Shown here in pieces: positions 45,466 through 54,333 of a stretch of DNA of 54,351 nt. The stretch is from positions 1 through 54,351 of the forward strand of contig CALUBS010000016.1 of assembly GCA_943914355.1 (NCBI GenBank), read 5' to 3'. The notes below the pieces were generated by a model. That model saw only the letters and a program-made list of their open reading frames with translations. It was not told the origin of the DNA and did not search any database. The first letter of the stretch is position 1. The number at the start of each line of letters is the position of its first letter. This DNA is from an uncultured Corynebacterium sp. (GTDB lineage Bacteria; Actinomycetota; Actinomycetes; Mycobacteriales; Mycobacteriaceae). A program made the position numbers and the translations under genes.

Positions 45466-45506
45466 TAAAAAATCCCGAGTCACCGTTCTTCAACGATGCC
45501 TCGGGA
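45466..45506 (-). terminator. Terminator of tRNA-Ala
   Basis: TCCCGAG and CTCGGGA pair on the - strand around a 20-nt loop, with further partial pairing, followed by TTTTTT. It starts 11 nt past the tRNA 3' end. Confidence 0.82.
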
Positions 45507-45516
45507 CACTATATTG

Positions 45517-45589
45517 TGGAGCTAACGGGATTCGAACCCGTGACCCCCACACTGCCAGTGTGGTGCGCTACCAGCTGCGCCATAGCCCC
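45517..45589 (-). tRNA. tRNA-Ala (anticodon GGC)
   Basis: The - strand acceptor GGGGCTA pairs with TAGCTCC (one G-T), the anticodon arm CCACA-CTGGCAG-TGTGG gives GGC, reading GCC/GCT, and the T arm holds GGTTCGAATCC. CCA is not encoded. It stands alone with its own terminator; the 76 nt upstream to 45665 hold nothing else that I could recognise. Confidence 0.96.
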
Positions 45590-45665
45590 ATATACGAGGT
45601 GCAACCCTGTGGGCCGCAACTCGTATGAATATACATGGCGAGTATTTAACTCACCAAATCGCCTG

Positions 45666-46382
45666 CTACTTGGTGGCGACGTCTACCCAGTCATTCAAAG
45701 ACTGACCAGAATCCTTATCCGGAATATCCTTGCCGTTTTGGACAACGCGCGGCGAGGAAACGGAGTCGGTTTCCTTTTTCAGCTTGTCTGAGTTTGCCTT
45801 GCCAACCTTATTACCTTGCTCGATATCCACGTTCTTGATGGAATCAACCACGGCATCCTCGGCGCCGAGCTCCTTCGCTTGGTCAGCGATGTCCTCGATG
45901 TCCCACTTGGTGGCAACGCTCTGCTGGTTCTGCATCATGTAGTCGCGCAAATTCCAGTAGGTCTTCACATCGCCGGACTTAGCTAGTTCCGACAAGGCTG
46001 CCGCAGCCTTAGTGGAGTAGCCATCATTGTTTTCATCACGCACCTTGTCCAAGAAATTCAGTGTGCGCACGTGGACGACCAGCTTGCCATCCTCAATCGC
46101 CTGCTTCATCTCCTCATCGGTGCTTTCCGCCAACTCCGCGCAGTGGGGGCAGGAGAAGTCTTCGTAGAGATCTACTTCTGGAGTATCGTCATTGGCCGCA
46201 TCGGACTTCAGGGTAATCGCGTTGTCCTTATAGTCCATGGACATATTGACCTCGATTTCATTGGCTTGCTTGCCATTCCACACGATGTAGCCAATGACCA
46301 CGGCGATAATAACGAGGAGGACGCCGACGCCCCAGATGAAACCATTGCCAGACTTGGCATTTGGGTCACTTACTTTGCTCAT
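45666..46382 (-). CDS. Membrane-anchored DsbA-like thioredoxin-fold protein
   Basis: A 238-aa protein with one N-terminal span (residues about 15-36) and an extracellular DsbA-type thioredoxin domain. The redox motif is CPHC (Cys78-Cys81, in DLYEDFSCPHCAEL), and SSPRVVQNGKDI near residue 209 carries the position of the cis-proline loop, here Ser-Pro-Arg. It probably introduces or shuffles disulfides in secreted proteins such as the neighbouring hydrolases. AAGG lies before the ATG. It is downstream of a MauE/DoxX-type gene, a likely redox partner. Confidence 0.9.
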   Translation of the reverse strand: MSKVSDPNAKSGNGFIWGVGVLLVIIAVVIGYIVWNGKQANEIEVNMSMDYKDNAITLKSDAANDDTPEVDLYEDFSCPHCAELAESTDEEMKQAIEDGKLVVHVRTLNFLDKVRDENNDGYSTKAAAALSELAKSGDVKTYWNLRDYMMQNQQSVATKWDIEDIADQAKELGAEDAVVDSIKNVDIEQGNKVGKANSDKLKKETDSVSSPRVVQNGKDIPDKDSGQSLNDWVDVATK

Positions 46383-46435
46383 TTAAACCTTGCCTGTTGA
46401 TACTTTCGGACTCTTTCAACCTACTGTGCCCACCA

Positions 46436-46882
46436 CTACGGGTGGAGCGCAAATTTCGTGAACGGGCGTTTGATGGTCCATGCGGTAAGGGCGAGGAAGG
46501 CGGCATCGCGAAGCAGCGTCAGCCCGTAGTTCATGCCGGGCTCCGCAGCAGCATCACCAGCACCAAAGCACCCGCAATCGATGTCCAGCCCACGCAGCCA
46601 TGCCTGGAGAATGCCGACCATGAAAAGCACCATGACCACGGCCGCAACTTTGGAGGACTCGCGGAGGAAAATCCCCAGCAGAAGGAGCATTCCGCCCACC
46701 AGCTCTAGCGGGCCAATGAGCTGGACCAAATACCCAGACCATTCGGGCGTGAAAATCTCATAGGCCTCGATAGATTGCATGGTGTCCAGCGGGTGGGCCA
46801 TCTTCTCTACGCCGGCGATGATCCACACCGCGGCCATGCCAAAGCGGGCAATAAAGCTCACCACATCAAACGTCTTGTTCAC
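46436..46882 (-). CDS. MauE/DoxX-family redox-associated membrane protein
   Basis: A 148-aa four-span membrane protein. The hallmark is LRGLDIDCGCFGAG, a CxC pair on the outer face between spans 3 and 4, typical of MauE/DoxX-like proteins that pass oxidising equivalents to periplasmic thioredoxins. The GTG start at 46882 lies 7 nt after TAAACT (46890-46895), leaderless-type; longer frames upstream are unlikely. The DsbA-like gene follows after 53 nt, so the two probably form a disulfide-forming pair in place of DsbB or VKOR. Confidence 0.88.
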   Translation of the reverse strand: MNKTFDVVSFIARFGMAAVWIIAGVEKMAHPLDTMQSIEAYEIFTPEWSGYLVQLIGPLELVGGMLLLLGIFLRESSKVAAVVMVLFMVGILQAWLRGLDIDCGCFGAGDAAAEPGMNYGLTLLRDAAFLALTAWTIKRPFTKFALHP

Positions 46883-46967
46883 GCCGATTAGTTTAGCGTT
46901 TAACCTCCCTTTTTCAGATACAATGCCCTGTGCTTTTCCTGAGACTTCGCCCACTATGATGGGCCCC

Positions 46968-47270
46968 ATGCCGCACTTCCTCATCGCCGGGTCCGGTGCC
47001 GCGCTCGGCGCCGGTGCCCGCTATCTCTTAACTATCGCGCTCGGCGGCGGGCTGATCCCGCTGCTTATCCTCAACATCGTCGGCAGCGCGCTGATGGGAT
47101 ATACCCGCCCCGGGCCTTTCTGGGGCACCGGATTCTTGGGCGGTTTTACCAGCTTTGCTGGCTTTGCTTTCTTCACCGCAGATTCCCACTGGAGCATCGC
47201 CCTGGCCTATGTCGCGGCCACGCTCGTGGGCTGCACCGCCGCCTACCTCGCTGGGGATAAGCTGCGATGA
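46968..47270 (+). CDS. crcB: CrcB/Fluc fluoride channel subunit 1
   Basis: A 100-aa four-span protein that exports fluoride as part of a dual-topology channel. Motifs: GSGAALGAGARYLL at the N-terminus, LILNIVGSALMGY with the conserved Asn, and FLGGFTSFAGF for the Phe-box region. The ATG at 46968 lies 7 nt after TATGAT (46955-46960), so the mRNA may start at the ATG. It overlaps the second subunit gene by 4 nt (ATGA). Length is slightly under the usual 110-125 aa. No fluoride riboswitch was recognised upstream. Confidence 0.9.
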   Translation: MPHFLIAGSGAALGAGARYLLTIALGGGLIPLLILNIVGSALMGYTRPGPFWGTGFLGGFTSFAGFAFFTADSHWSIALAYVAATLVGCTAAYLAGDKLR

Positions 47271-47626
47271 ACCTGCTCTTCGTCCTTATCGGCGGTTTTC
47301 TCGGCGGCGCGGCGCGCTACGGTTTTACCCGCCTGCTGCCCTCGCCGTATTGCACCTTCGTATCCAATATCCTGGGCTCCTTGGTTTTTGGCTTGGCGGT
47401 GGGCTTTTCGCAGCTTGCCGATGCCCCCTTCACCCATCCCCTCTTCGCCCTCGGCCTCGCCGGTGGACTTTCCACCTGGTCCACCATGGCGAAAGAGCTA
47501 GGGGAAATGGTCAAACAGCGGCAATGGTGGCCCCTATGCAAATACCTCTTTTGGACCATCGGGATCGGAGTGGTTTTAGCCTGGCGCGGGGTGATGTGGG
47601 CTGGACTTATCTATCACGGGATCTAG
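47267..47626 (+). CDS. crcB: CrcB/Fluc fluoride channel subunit 2
   Basis: A 119-aa four-span CrcB protein, second half of a heterodimeric channel. Motifs: GGFLGGAARYGFTRLLP, TFVSNILGSLVFGLAVGF with the conserved Asn, and GLAGGLSTWSTMAKE. Paired crcB genes with overlapping ends are common in Gram-positives, where the two subunits insert in opposite orientations. It holds an 11-mer copy (47413-47423) encoding Gln-Leu-Ala-Asp. Confidence 0.92.
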   Translation: MNLLFVLIGGFLGGAARYGFTRLLPSPYCTFVSNILGSLVFGLAVGFSQLADAPFTHPLFALGLAGGLSTWSTMAKELGEMVKQRQWWPLCKYLFWTIGIGVVLAWRGVMWAGLIYHGI

Positions 47627-47688
47627 GTACGCAATTCCCAGCTCGCTCCTAGATAGATTGGACCAGCGCAGGCCTACGATTTCTCTGT

Positions 47689-48888
47689 GTGAACTTCTTT
47701 ATGAACCTGCCATTGGCCGAGCCCGTCAACGGCGTCATATTCCTCCTCATCCTCGCGGTAGCGGCGATCGTTGTTATCACCCAAAAGAAAATCTGGCCGA
47801 TACTTTTCGCCCTCGTCCTCTGCGCCATTGGGTGGTTCTTCCTCCGGCACTGGGAAGTACCCTGGCACATCTATCTAGCCGCGGTAGTTCCCTTGGCCGC
47901 ACTCCTGCGCAGGCCCAAGGTGATCACGGTCGTGGTGGGAATCTTTTCCCTCTTGGCCACCGTCGGGCTAGTCAATATGGAATATCAAACCTATCCAGAC
48001 GTCGGCTCCCTCGACCCGCGCCCTGTGGCGAAGGAAATGGACTATGACGAGTTCACCACCACCCATTCCGGCGCCGCCCTCGTCAAGGTCGATCTGCCCG
48101 GCACAACGTCCCACTTCTCCGCGCGCACCGCCACCGCGTATATCCCACCGGCTTACTGGACGAATCACAACCTCCCGGTTCTGGTCCTCCTCCACGGCAA
48201 CCCAGGCGGCCCAGATCAGTGGTTTGGGTCGGGCGAAGCGGCCGAAACCGCCGATCAATTCCAAGCCGCCAATGGCGGGCGCAGCCCCATCGTCATCGCC
48301 GTCGATGCCACCGGTTCCGAGACCGCGAACCCCATCTGTGCCGATAGCGATGTCGCCCAAGTCATGACCTACCTCACCCGCGATGTTCCCAACGATATCA
48401 AGTCAAAGTTCCAGATCAACAACGATCAGCACACCTGGACCGTTGGCGGGCTAAGTTACGGCGGCACCTGCGCGCTGCAAATAGCTACCACCCATCCGAA
48501 TGCCTACGGCTCCGTTATTGATATCTCCGGCGAGGCCGAGCCGACCATTGGCAGCCATTCCGCCACCGTTAATAAGTTTTTCCACGGCGATGAATCCGCC
48601 TATAACAACCAAGACCCCGCCTACCTCTTGGAGCGCAACCGCTACGACAACCTTCAGGCCATCTTCATCGCCGGCGAAGACGATGCCGCATCCGTCAACG
48701 CCCTGCGCTCGCTATCAGATAAAGCCCGCGCCGCCGGAATGAAAAACTACTACGGCACGCGGCCGGGCGGGCACTCCTTCCAAGTCTGGCGCCCCGCGCT
48801 GCGCGAATCCTTCGCTTGGGCCGCAGCCCGCGGTGGCATCACAGTAGATACAGATCCGTTCGATGGGATTAACAATGTCCATTCTTAA
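47689..48888 (+). CDS. Membrane-anchored alpha/beta-hydrolase esterase (candidate aminoacyl-lipid hydrolase)
   Basis: A 399-aa protein with three N-terminal spans (residues about 14-33, 37-52, 60-92) and an extracellular esterase-D-type hydrolase domain: oxyanion region LLHGNPGGPDQW, nucleophile in GLSYGGTCAL, and His in RPGGHSFQVW. The GTG start lies 8 nt after TACGAT (47675-47680). The MprF-like synthase gene overlaps its 3' end by 14 nt, so the proteins should be made together. A comparable pair in C. glutamicum has, as I recall, been linked to making and hydrolysing alanylated phosphatidylglycerol and diacylglycerol. Confidence 0.85.
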   Translation: MNFFMNLPLAEPVNGVIFLLILAVAAIVVITQKKIWPILFALVLCAIGWFFLRHWEVPWHIYLAAVVPLAALLRRPKVITVVVGIFSLLATVGLVNMEYQTYPDVGSLDPRPVAKEMDYDEFTTTHSGAALVKVDLPGTTSHFSARTATAYIPPAYWTNHNLPVLVLLHGNPGGPDQWFGSGEAAETADQFQAANGGRSPIVIAVDATGSETANPICADSDVAQVMTYLTRDVPNDIKSKFQINNDQHTWTVGGLSYGGTCALQIATTHPNAYGSVIDISGEAEPTIGSHSATVNKFFHGDESAYNNQDPAYLLERNRYDNLQAIFIAGEDDAASVNALRSLSDKARAAGMKNYYGTRPGGHSFQVWRPALRESFAWAAARGGITVDTDPFDGINNVHS

Positions 48889-51010
48889 AAAGTTTCCCGT
48901 TTCCATCGCCCTGCTGGCCATCATGTGGTCGCTACACCTCGTCGATTTTCCCCTCAAACCATGGCTCGCGCTCACCACCGCTCACCCGGGCGCCTCCATC
49001 ATCCTTACCGTGCTCATTGCCACCTGGCTCGCCCCGGCCGAGTGGCGCCTCGGCTCCGCCTATACCCTCATCACCGGGCTGGCGGCGACGGCGATTGGGG
49101 TGCCGATAACGCTGGGCATCGCCAAGCACTGGCCCAATAGCACCGACTTCCTCAGCCCGATTGGATTCATCGTGGGCGCGGCCGGGTTCGCCTCCGCGTT
49201 CATGCCCCGCCTGTGGCGCCGCCGCCTCCGAATTTCTATTGTCTCCCTGACCGCCACGTACGTGCTGTACGCGGGCGCGCTTTCCGATGTCCTCGGTATC
49301 ACCACCGCCGCCCTATCCATCGCCGCCGGCCAGCTGCTCGCCAAACCCGCACCCGGTACGCCAACCGTGCGCGAACAGCGCGTGCTCATCGCCGTCTGCG
49401 TCGCCTGCGTTGCGATAGGCCCCGCCTTCATCGCCCTAGATCCGTTGGCGCAAGGCCCATTTTCCGATGTCACGCGCCTGCTCTGGCAAGATAGCCGCGG
49501 AATCGGGCCCGTGGTAGCCAACCTGTTGCCACTCATCCTGCAACTCGTCTTTTGCTTCGGACTCGTGCGCGGGCGCATCACCGCCTGGCGGCTCGCGGTC
49601 TTATCGCAGGTAGCGGCCCTCGTCCTACTCGCCTATAGGCTTTCTTTCCTCCCCGAGCTCATCCCCGTCACGCTGCCTTGGCTTGCCGTGCTCGCAATCC
49701 TGCTCATTAACCGGCGGCTGTTTCCCACCCACGAAAACCGCGCCTATCTCCTGCGCACCGCTCTGTTAAGCGCTGGCATCGCCGCATGCGGTTCGGTGCT
49801 CTGGATTCTCATCGCGCAGCTGCACGCCCCGCTGCCGAACGTGCTCTCTGAAACCCCGTTGCGCTTCCTGCCCACCGTGGTGGCCCTGATACTTCCCCAC
49901 CACGTAATCCCCACGTCCTCCCTTACCTGGTTTCTCTACGAGTGGATAGGAAATGCCTTTTGGATCTTCGTGGCCTTCCGCCTCTATCGCGGCTTCTCCC
50001 GGCCCACCGATCCAGCAAACGCGGCAGATATCCGCACCGCGCGCCGCCTGCTCGAATCCGGCACGGGCGACCACCTCTCCTTTATGACCCTGTGGAAATC
50101 CAACCGCTACTTCTTCCACGGCGATTCCTACGTGGCCTACCGCGTCTCCAACGGCGTCGCCCTCACCCTAGGCACACCCGTGGGCCGCGATATCAGCACC
50201 GAATTCGCCACCTTCGCCTCCAACCAGGGTTGGTCCGTGGCTTGGTATTCCGTCAACGCGGACTTCGCCGCCGCCCACCCAGAACTCAAGCGCGTCCACG
50301 TTGCCGAAGAGGCCGTCTTGCCCTGCCGCACAGAGTTCAAGGGAAAGAAATTCCAGAACGTGCGCACCGCCCGCAATAAAGCAACCAAGGAAGGAATTCG
50401 CACCCGCTGGACCAGTTGGGCTGAACTCGACCTGACCACCATCGCCAAGATCACCGCGCTCAGCGAGGAATGGGTAGCAGAAAAGGCGCTGCCCGAAATG
50501 GGATTTACCTTAGGCGGGCTAGAAGAGATGAAGGTCCCCGGCACTCGCCTGCTGCTTGCCGAAGCCCAGGACGGCACCCTCCACGGCGTCACCAGCTGGA
50601 TGCCTGTCTTCGAAAACGGCTCCATCGCGGGCTATACCCTCGACGTCATGCGCCGCAACGAGCACGGTTTCAAGGGAGTTATGGAACTGCTCATCTCAGA
50701 AGCCTTGCTCATCGCACACTCCGAGGGCTCTACCTGGATCTCCTTATCCGGCGCCCCTCTGGCCGGGCAAGCACCGTCGCCCTCCTGGCTCGACAATCTC
50801 TTGCAGCGCCTAGGCAATGAGGTCGAGCCCTTCTACGGATTCCACAGCCTGGCGGCAAGCAAAAAGAAGTTCCAGCCCGAAGAGCACCCATGGTTCCTGT
50901 GCTACGACGACGAGCTGAAACTTCCTAATATCGGTCTAGCGACGATGCACGCCTACCTTCCAGACCTCAAGACCACGGATGCGGTCAAGGCCTGGATATC
51001 CAGGCATTAA
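48875..51010 (+). CDS. MprF-like aminoacyl-phosphatidylglycerol synthase/flippase (DUF2156)
   Basis: A 711-aa membrane protein. The first 390 residues or so hold about a dozen spans (flippase-like part), and residues about 395-711 are the DUF2156/GNAT-like catalytic domain (FMTLWKSNRYFFHGDSYVAYRVSNGVALTLGTPVG, GKKFQNVRTARNKATKEGI, HPWFLCYDDELKLPNIGLAT). Such enzymes move an amino acid from aminoacyl-tRNA to phosphatidylglycerol, lowering surface charge. The amino acid (Lys or Ala) cannot be told. ATG at 48875 follows GGGA and overlaps the esterase gene. Its stop shares bases with the convergent FtsX-type gene (TTAA, 51007-51010). Confidence 0.88.
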   Translation: MSILKKFPVSIALLAIMWSLHLVDFPLKPWLALTTAHPGASIILTVLIATWLAPAEWRLGSAYTLITGLAATAIGVPITLGIAKHWPNSTDFLSPIGFIVGAAGFASAFMPRLWRRRLRISIVSLTATYVLYAGALSDVLGITTAALSIAAGQLLAKPAPGTPTVREQRVLIAVCVACVAIGPAFIALDPLAQGPFSDVTRLLWQDSRGIGPVVANLLPLILQLVFCFGLVRGRITAWRLAVLSQVAALVLLAYRLSFLPELIPVTLPWLAVLAILLINRRLFPTHENRAYLLRTALLSAGIAACGSVLWILIAQLHAPLPNVLSETPLRFLPTVVALILPHHVIPTSSLTWFLYEWIGNAFWIFVAFRLYRGFSRPTDPANAADIRTARRLLESGTGDHLSFMTLWKSNRYFFHGDSYVAYRVSNGVALTLGTPVGRDISTEFATFASNQGWSVAWYSVNADFAAAHPELKRVHVAEEAVLPCRTEFKGKKFQNVRTARNKATKEGIRTRWTSWAELDLTTIAKITALSEEWVAEKALPEMGFTLGGLEEMKVPGTRLLLAEAQDGTLHGVTSWMPVFENGSIAGYTLDVMRRNEHGFKGVMELLISEALLIAHSEGSTWISLSGAPLAGQAPSPSWLDNLLQRLGNEVEPFYGFHSLAASKKKFQPEEHPWFLCYDDELKLPNIGLATMHAYLPDLKTTDAVKAWISRH

Positions 51011-53550
51011 TCCGCAATCGCCTCCAGCGGCGGCGTCTTTGCCGCGCGTTGCGATGGCCATACCGCTGCAATGATGCCCACAACTGCGGATCCCAGCAGC
51101 ATGGTTACCAACATGCCCCACGGAACCTCGGCGCCGCCAAGGCCCTGATCATTCAAGATCTCAATGAAGGACCACCCCAAGCCGAGGCCAATGAGAATGC
51201 CCATGATTGCGCCGAAAAGCGAAATCTGGACCGACTCCAGAGTGATCATCCTGCGAATTTGGCGGCGCTGCGTACCCACCGCACGCAACATGCCGATCTC
51301 CTGGCGGCGCTCGATAACGCCCAAGGTCAAGGTATTGACAATGCCCAGTACCGCGATGATCACGGCTAGTGCAAGAAGACCGTAGAGAATGGCCAGCATC
51401 TGGTCAATGAAGCCAGCAGCCTGACCCGCATATTCCTTACCGGTATTGACCTGTACCACCACGAGATCCTTGACAGCATCCTCGAGGTTCTGGCGCAACT
51501 CTTCCTTGTCATAGCCTTCTTGGCCTAATACGCCCACCATCTGCACGGAGAATTCACCGTCAGCGGCGACCTGTTCTGCCACGTCCTGCGAAACCACCAT
51601 ATTTTGAATGGTCTCGATGGGCTCAAAGGTACCGACCAGTTTCGCTTCCGCGGTCTTGCCTGGTTCGCTTCCGGTGACCTCGTAGGTTTCTCCTACCTTC
51701 CAGCCATTTTCTTTGGCGAAGTCTTCTGTGGCGGCAAAGCCACCTTCAATATTGGCATCGCCTTCCACCATGTTCATCGCCAGCATCGCGGTCGGGTCAG
51801 CATCTACCGTCACGGTGAACAAACCGCCGGCGCCAAAGTCCAAGGAGGCCTGACCGTCCACGGCAACCGGGGCCGAGCCAACGGTAATGACCTTATCCAC
51901 ACCGTCTGCCTCTGCGGCACGCGCACCGGTTTCCTTCGGCGTCGGGAAGCTTCCGGAGCTTGGACCGGACAAAATATAGTCCGATGTAATAGTTTGGTCC
52001 ACCGTATCCGAGATGGAAGCCTTCATCGTCTGCCCCAGCATGCCGATGCTCGTGACCAATGCCACACCCAGGGTTAGGGCAAAGGCCGTAGCGGCGGTGC
52101 GGCGCGGGTTACGCCGCGAGTTAGTAGCAGCCAGCTTGCCGATGGACCCGAAAGGCGCACCAATACCCTTGCCCAGTGTTGGCACCAGTGGCAAAGAGAG
52201 CGCGGGCCCAGCCAGGAAGAAACCAATAATTACTCCGACGGCGCCGAGGCCGACGAGAATGGCGCGGACGTTCGTTTCGGCATCGCTAAGCACGCCCGCA
52301 AACGCCGCAATAATACCGCCGATCATGAGGATCGCACCGAAAATCGTGCGGACCTTTAAAGAAGAGCCGGAGGCAGACTCCGTCGTGCGCATCGCCTCGA
52401 CCGGTTCCACAGCACCCGCGCGCCGCGCAGGAGCCCACGCGGAGACCACGGTGACAATCGTGCCCAAAATAATGGGGACCACCACGGCCGCAACACTCAA
52501 GCCCAAGCCGCCGCCGATGTCCATACCGTTGGCGCCCATAATTGCCTTGATAACAGCGACTAATCCCACGCCGGCAAGAACACCGACGATGGAACCCAGT
52601 ACGCCAACGATGACAGATTCCACCACAACAGAATTGGTGATCTGGCGACGCGAAGCGCCCAAAGCGCGCAGCAGAGCAAACTCCTTAATGCGCTGGGCCA
52701 CGATCATGGAAAACGTATTGGCAATAATAAAGGTACCCACCAACAAGGCGATAAGACCAAAGGCAACGAGGAAGTAGTTCACAAACTTCAAGGCCTCAGT
52801 CATTGCTTCACTGGTTTGCTCTGCCAGACGCTCGCCGGACTCGGCTTTGATGTCGAACTTGTCATTGAGGTCATCGACAAGCGCATTCGCATCTACGCCA
52901 TCAGCGGCAGAGACCTTCAGCTGGGAGGGATCACCAAATCGTCCTAGGTAATCAACCTCGCCCATCCGCAGCTCGATGCTATCGCCCTGCTCCACCGGCG
53001 GCTCCACGATGCCTGTGACCCTAACCTCATCCTGGCTATCCGGATGAACCACCAAAAGCTTCTGGCCAACGGAAATATCGTATTTCTCCGCAGCAGAGGA
53101 ATTGATCGTTACCTCATCTATGGCTTTTGGCTCATCGCCTTCAACCAGCTCACTAGATCCACCGACGGTTTTATCCGCGGGGTAATACGGCACAAGGCTC
53201 GCAGTACCACTTTGGGTTTGGAAAGCCTCCGAATTTTCATCGGCAACAACCACGGTCTGCGAGTCAGCGACGTTGATGTTTTTAACCGCGGGATCATCAA
53301 GCAGCTGTTGGCGCAGCACTTCATCCAGCTTCTGGTCACTATCATCGTTCTCACTAACTACTGCGTCTACACCGCGGAATTGGTTATCCACCGCGGAATC
53401 AAAAGTAGCCTTCAAAGAGTTAGTGAACATGAAAGAGCCAGCAATAAAGGCGGTGCCTAAAACCACCGCCAAAATTGTCAGCCCAAGGCGCAACTTATGC
53501 GCCAAAATATTGCGCACGGACACCCTGCGCATTGCGTTTCCGCGTGCCAT
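51007..53550 (-). CDS. FtsX/MacB-type ABC transporter permease
   Basis: An 847-aa permease with two FtsX repeats. Span 1 near residues 18-40, a large extracellular domain, then a three-span FtsX core (IALLVGTFIIANTFSMIVAQRIKEFALLRALGASRRQI), a second extracellular domain, and the C-terminal FtsX core (LGVIERRQEIGMLRAVGTQRRQIRRMITLESVQISL). Such mechanotransmission transporters export lipoproteins, peptides or drugs, or control cell-wall enzymes. The ATG directly follows the ATPase stop (TAAATG). It holds an antisense 11-mer copy (52134-52144). Confidence 0.92.
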   Translation of the reverse strand: MARGNAMRRVSVRNILAHKLRLGLTILAVVLGTAFIAGSFMFTNSLKATFDSAVDNQFRGVDAVVSENDDSDQKLDEVLRQQLLDDPAVKNINVADSQTVVVADENSEAFQTQSGTASLVPYYPADKTVGGSSELVEGDEPKAIDEVTINSSAAEKYDISVGQKLLVVHPDSQDEVRVTGIVEPPVEQGDSIELRMGEVDYLGRFGDPSQLKVSAADGVDANALVDDLNDKFDIKAESGERLAEQTSEAMTEALKFVNYFLVAFGLIALLVGTFIIANTFSMIVAQRIKEFALLRALGASRRQITNSVVVESVIVGVLGSIVGVLAGVGLVAVIKAIMGANGMDIGGGLGLSVAAVVVPIILGTIVTVVSAWAPARRAGAVEPVEAMRTTESASGSSLKVRTIFGAILMIGGIIAAFAGVLSDAETNVRAILVGLGAVGVIIGFFLAGPALSLPLVPTLGKGIGAPFGSIGKLAATNSRRNPRRTAATAFALTLGVALVTSIGMLGQTMKASISDTVDQTITSDYILSGPSSGSFPTPKETGARAAEADGVDKVITVGSAPVAVDGQASLDFGAGGLFTVTVDADPTAMLAMNMVEGDANIEGGFAATEDFAKENGWKVGETYEVTGSEPGKTAEAKLVGTFEPIETIQNMVVSQDVAEQVAADGEFSVQMVGVLGQEGYDKEELRQNLEDAVKDLVVVQVNTGKEYAGQAAGFIDQMLAILYGLLALAVIIAVLGIVNTLTLGVIERRQEIGMLRAVGTQRRQIRRMITLESVQISLFGAIMGILIGLGLGWSFIEILNDQGLGGAEVPWGMLVTMLLGSAVVGIIAAVWPSQRAAKTPPLEAIAD

Positions 53551-54279
53551 TTAACCCTCAATCTCTGCCATTACATTGTGAATGGCCTCCATCGTCGGAT
53601 CCTGCAGTTCGTTAACGAGCTTGCCGTCAGCAAGGAAAACTACGCGATCAGCATAAGACGCCGCCTTGGCATCATGCGTCACAATGACCACAGTCTGGTC
53701 ATCCTGATCCACCGCAGTGCGCAGAATATCCAGCACCTCAGCCGAAGAATTGGAGTCCAAGTTACCCGTAGGCTCATCTCCAAAAATAATCTCCGGCCGC
53801 GACACTAAAGCGCGAGCACATGCCACACGCTGCTGCTGACCACCAGACAATTCCGCCGGACGGTGCTCCAAACGCTCCGCCAGCCCCAAGCGGCGGGTGA
53901 CTTCTTCAAACCATTGCTTGTCGACGTCCTTACCTGCAATGTCCGTCGGCAGCGAAATGTTTTCCGCAGCCGTCAAGGTAGGAACCAAGTTGAAAGACTG
54001 GAAAATGAATCCCAGGCGATCACGGCGCAGCGCCGTAATGTCTTTGTCATTGAGATGAGACATATCGGTATCCCCGATGAACGCCGAACCAGAAGTAGCA
54101 GAGTCTAAGCCTGCCATCGTGTGCATCAACGTCGACTTGCCCGAACCCGAGGGGCCCATAATGGCCGTGAATTGGTTCTTTCCAAACTCGATGGACACGT
54201 GATCAAGGGCGATAACGGCTGTGTCATCGCTTCCGTATTGTTTAAACAAGTCAACGGCGCGTGCCGCGGCATCAGTCAT
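53551..54279 (-). CDS. MacB/LolD-type ABC transporter ATPase
   Basis: A 242-aa ATPase pairing with the adjacent FtsX-type permease. Walker A GPSGSGKST is near residues 42-50, signature LSGGQQQRVACARAL, Walker B IIFGDEPTGNLD, and switch His in VTHDAKAAS. The ATG at 54279 is preferred because AAGGAGAA lies upstream; a longer in-frame start would add an Arg-rich leader. An inverted repeat (54306-54333) sits in its leader. No response regulator or kinase, often linked to such pairs, is within the window, but the window ends here. Confidence 0.93.
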   Translation of the reverse strand: MTDAAARAVDLFKQYGSDDTAVIALDHVSIEFGKNQFTAIMGPSGSGKSTLMHTMAGLDSATSGSAFIGDTDMSHLNDKDITALRRDRLGFIFQSFNLVPTLTAAENISLPTDIAGKDVDKQWFEEVTRRLGLAERLEHRPAELSGGQQQRVACARALVSRPEIIFGDEPTGNLDSNSSAEVLDILRTAVDQDDQTVVIVTHDAKAASYADRVVFLADGKLVNELQDPTMEAIHNVMAEIEG

Positions 54280-54305
54280 AAAGCGTGTTCTCCTTGTAGG
54301 GCCTG

Positions 54306-54333
54306 ACCCCCGGAAAGTAGACACGTCGGGGGT
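54306..54333 (-). promoter_or_regulatory. Inverted repeat in the leader of the ABC exporter
   Basis: ACCCCCG (54306-54312) and CGGGGGT (54327-54333) form a perfect 7-bp dyad with a 14-nt spacer, 27-54 nt upstream of the ATPase start. It could be an operator or an RNA hairpin; there is no T run. Confidence 0.4.

Noticed and set aside
45517..45589. tRNA-Ala as a dedicated donor gene for the MprF-like system.
   Set aside because: It is a normal elongator with GGC anticodon, 2 kb away with its own terminator; proximity alone is not evidence.
46883..46967. Fluoride riboswitch upstream of the crcB pair.
   Set aside because: The gap is short, carries a promoter 7 nt before the ATG, and lacks the conserved crcB-motif elements.
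54306..54333. Rho-independent terminator at the right edge.
   Set aside because: The stem has no T run on either strand and lies in the leader of the ABC operon, so an operator or leader hairpin is more likely.
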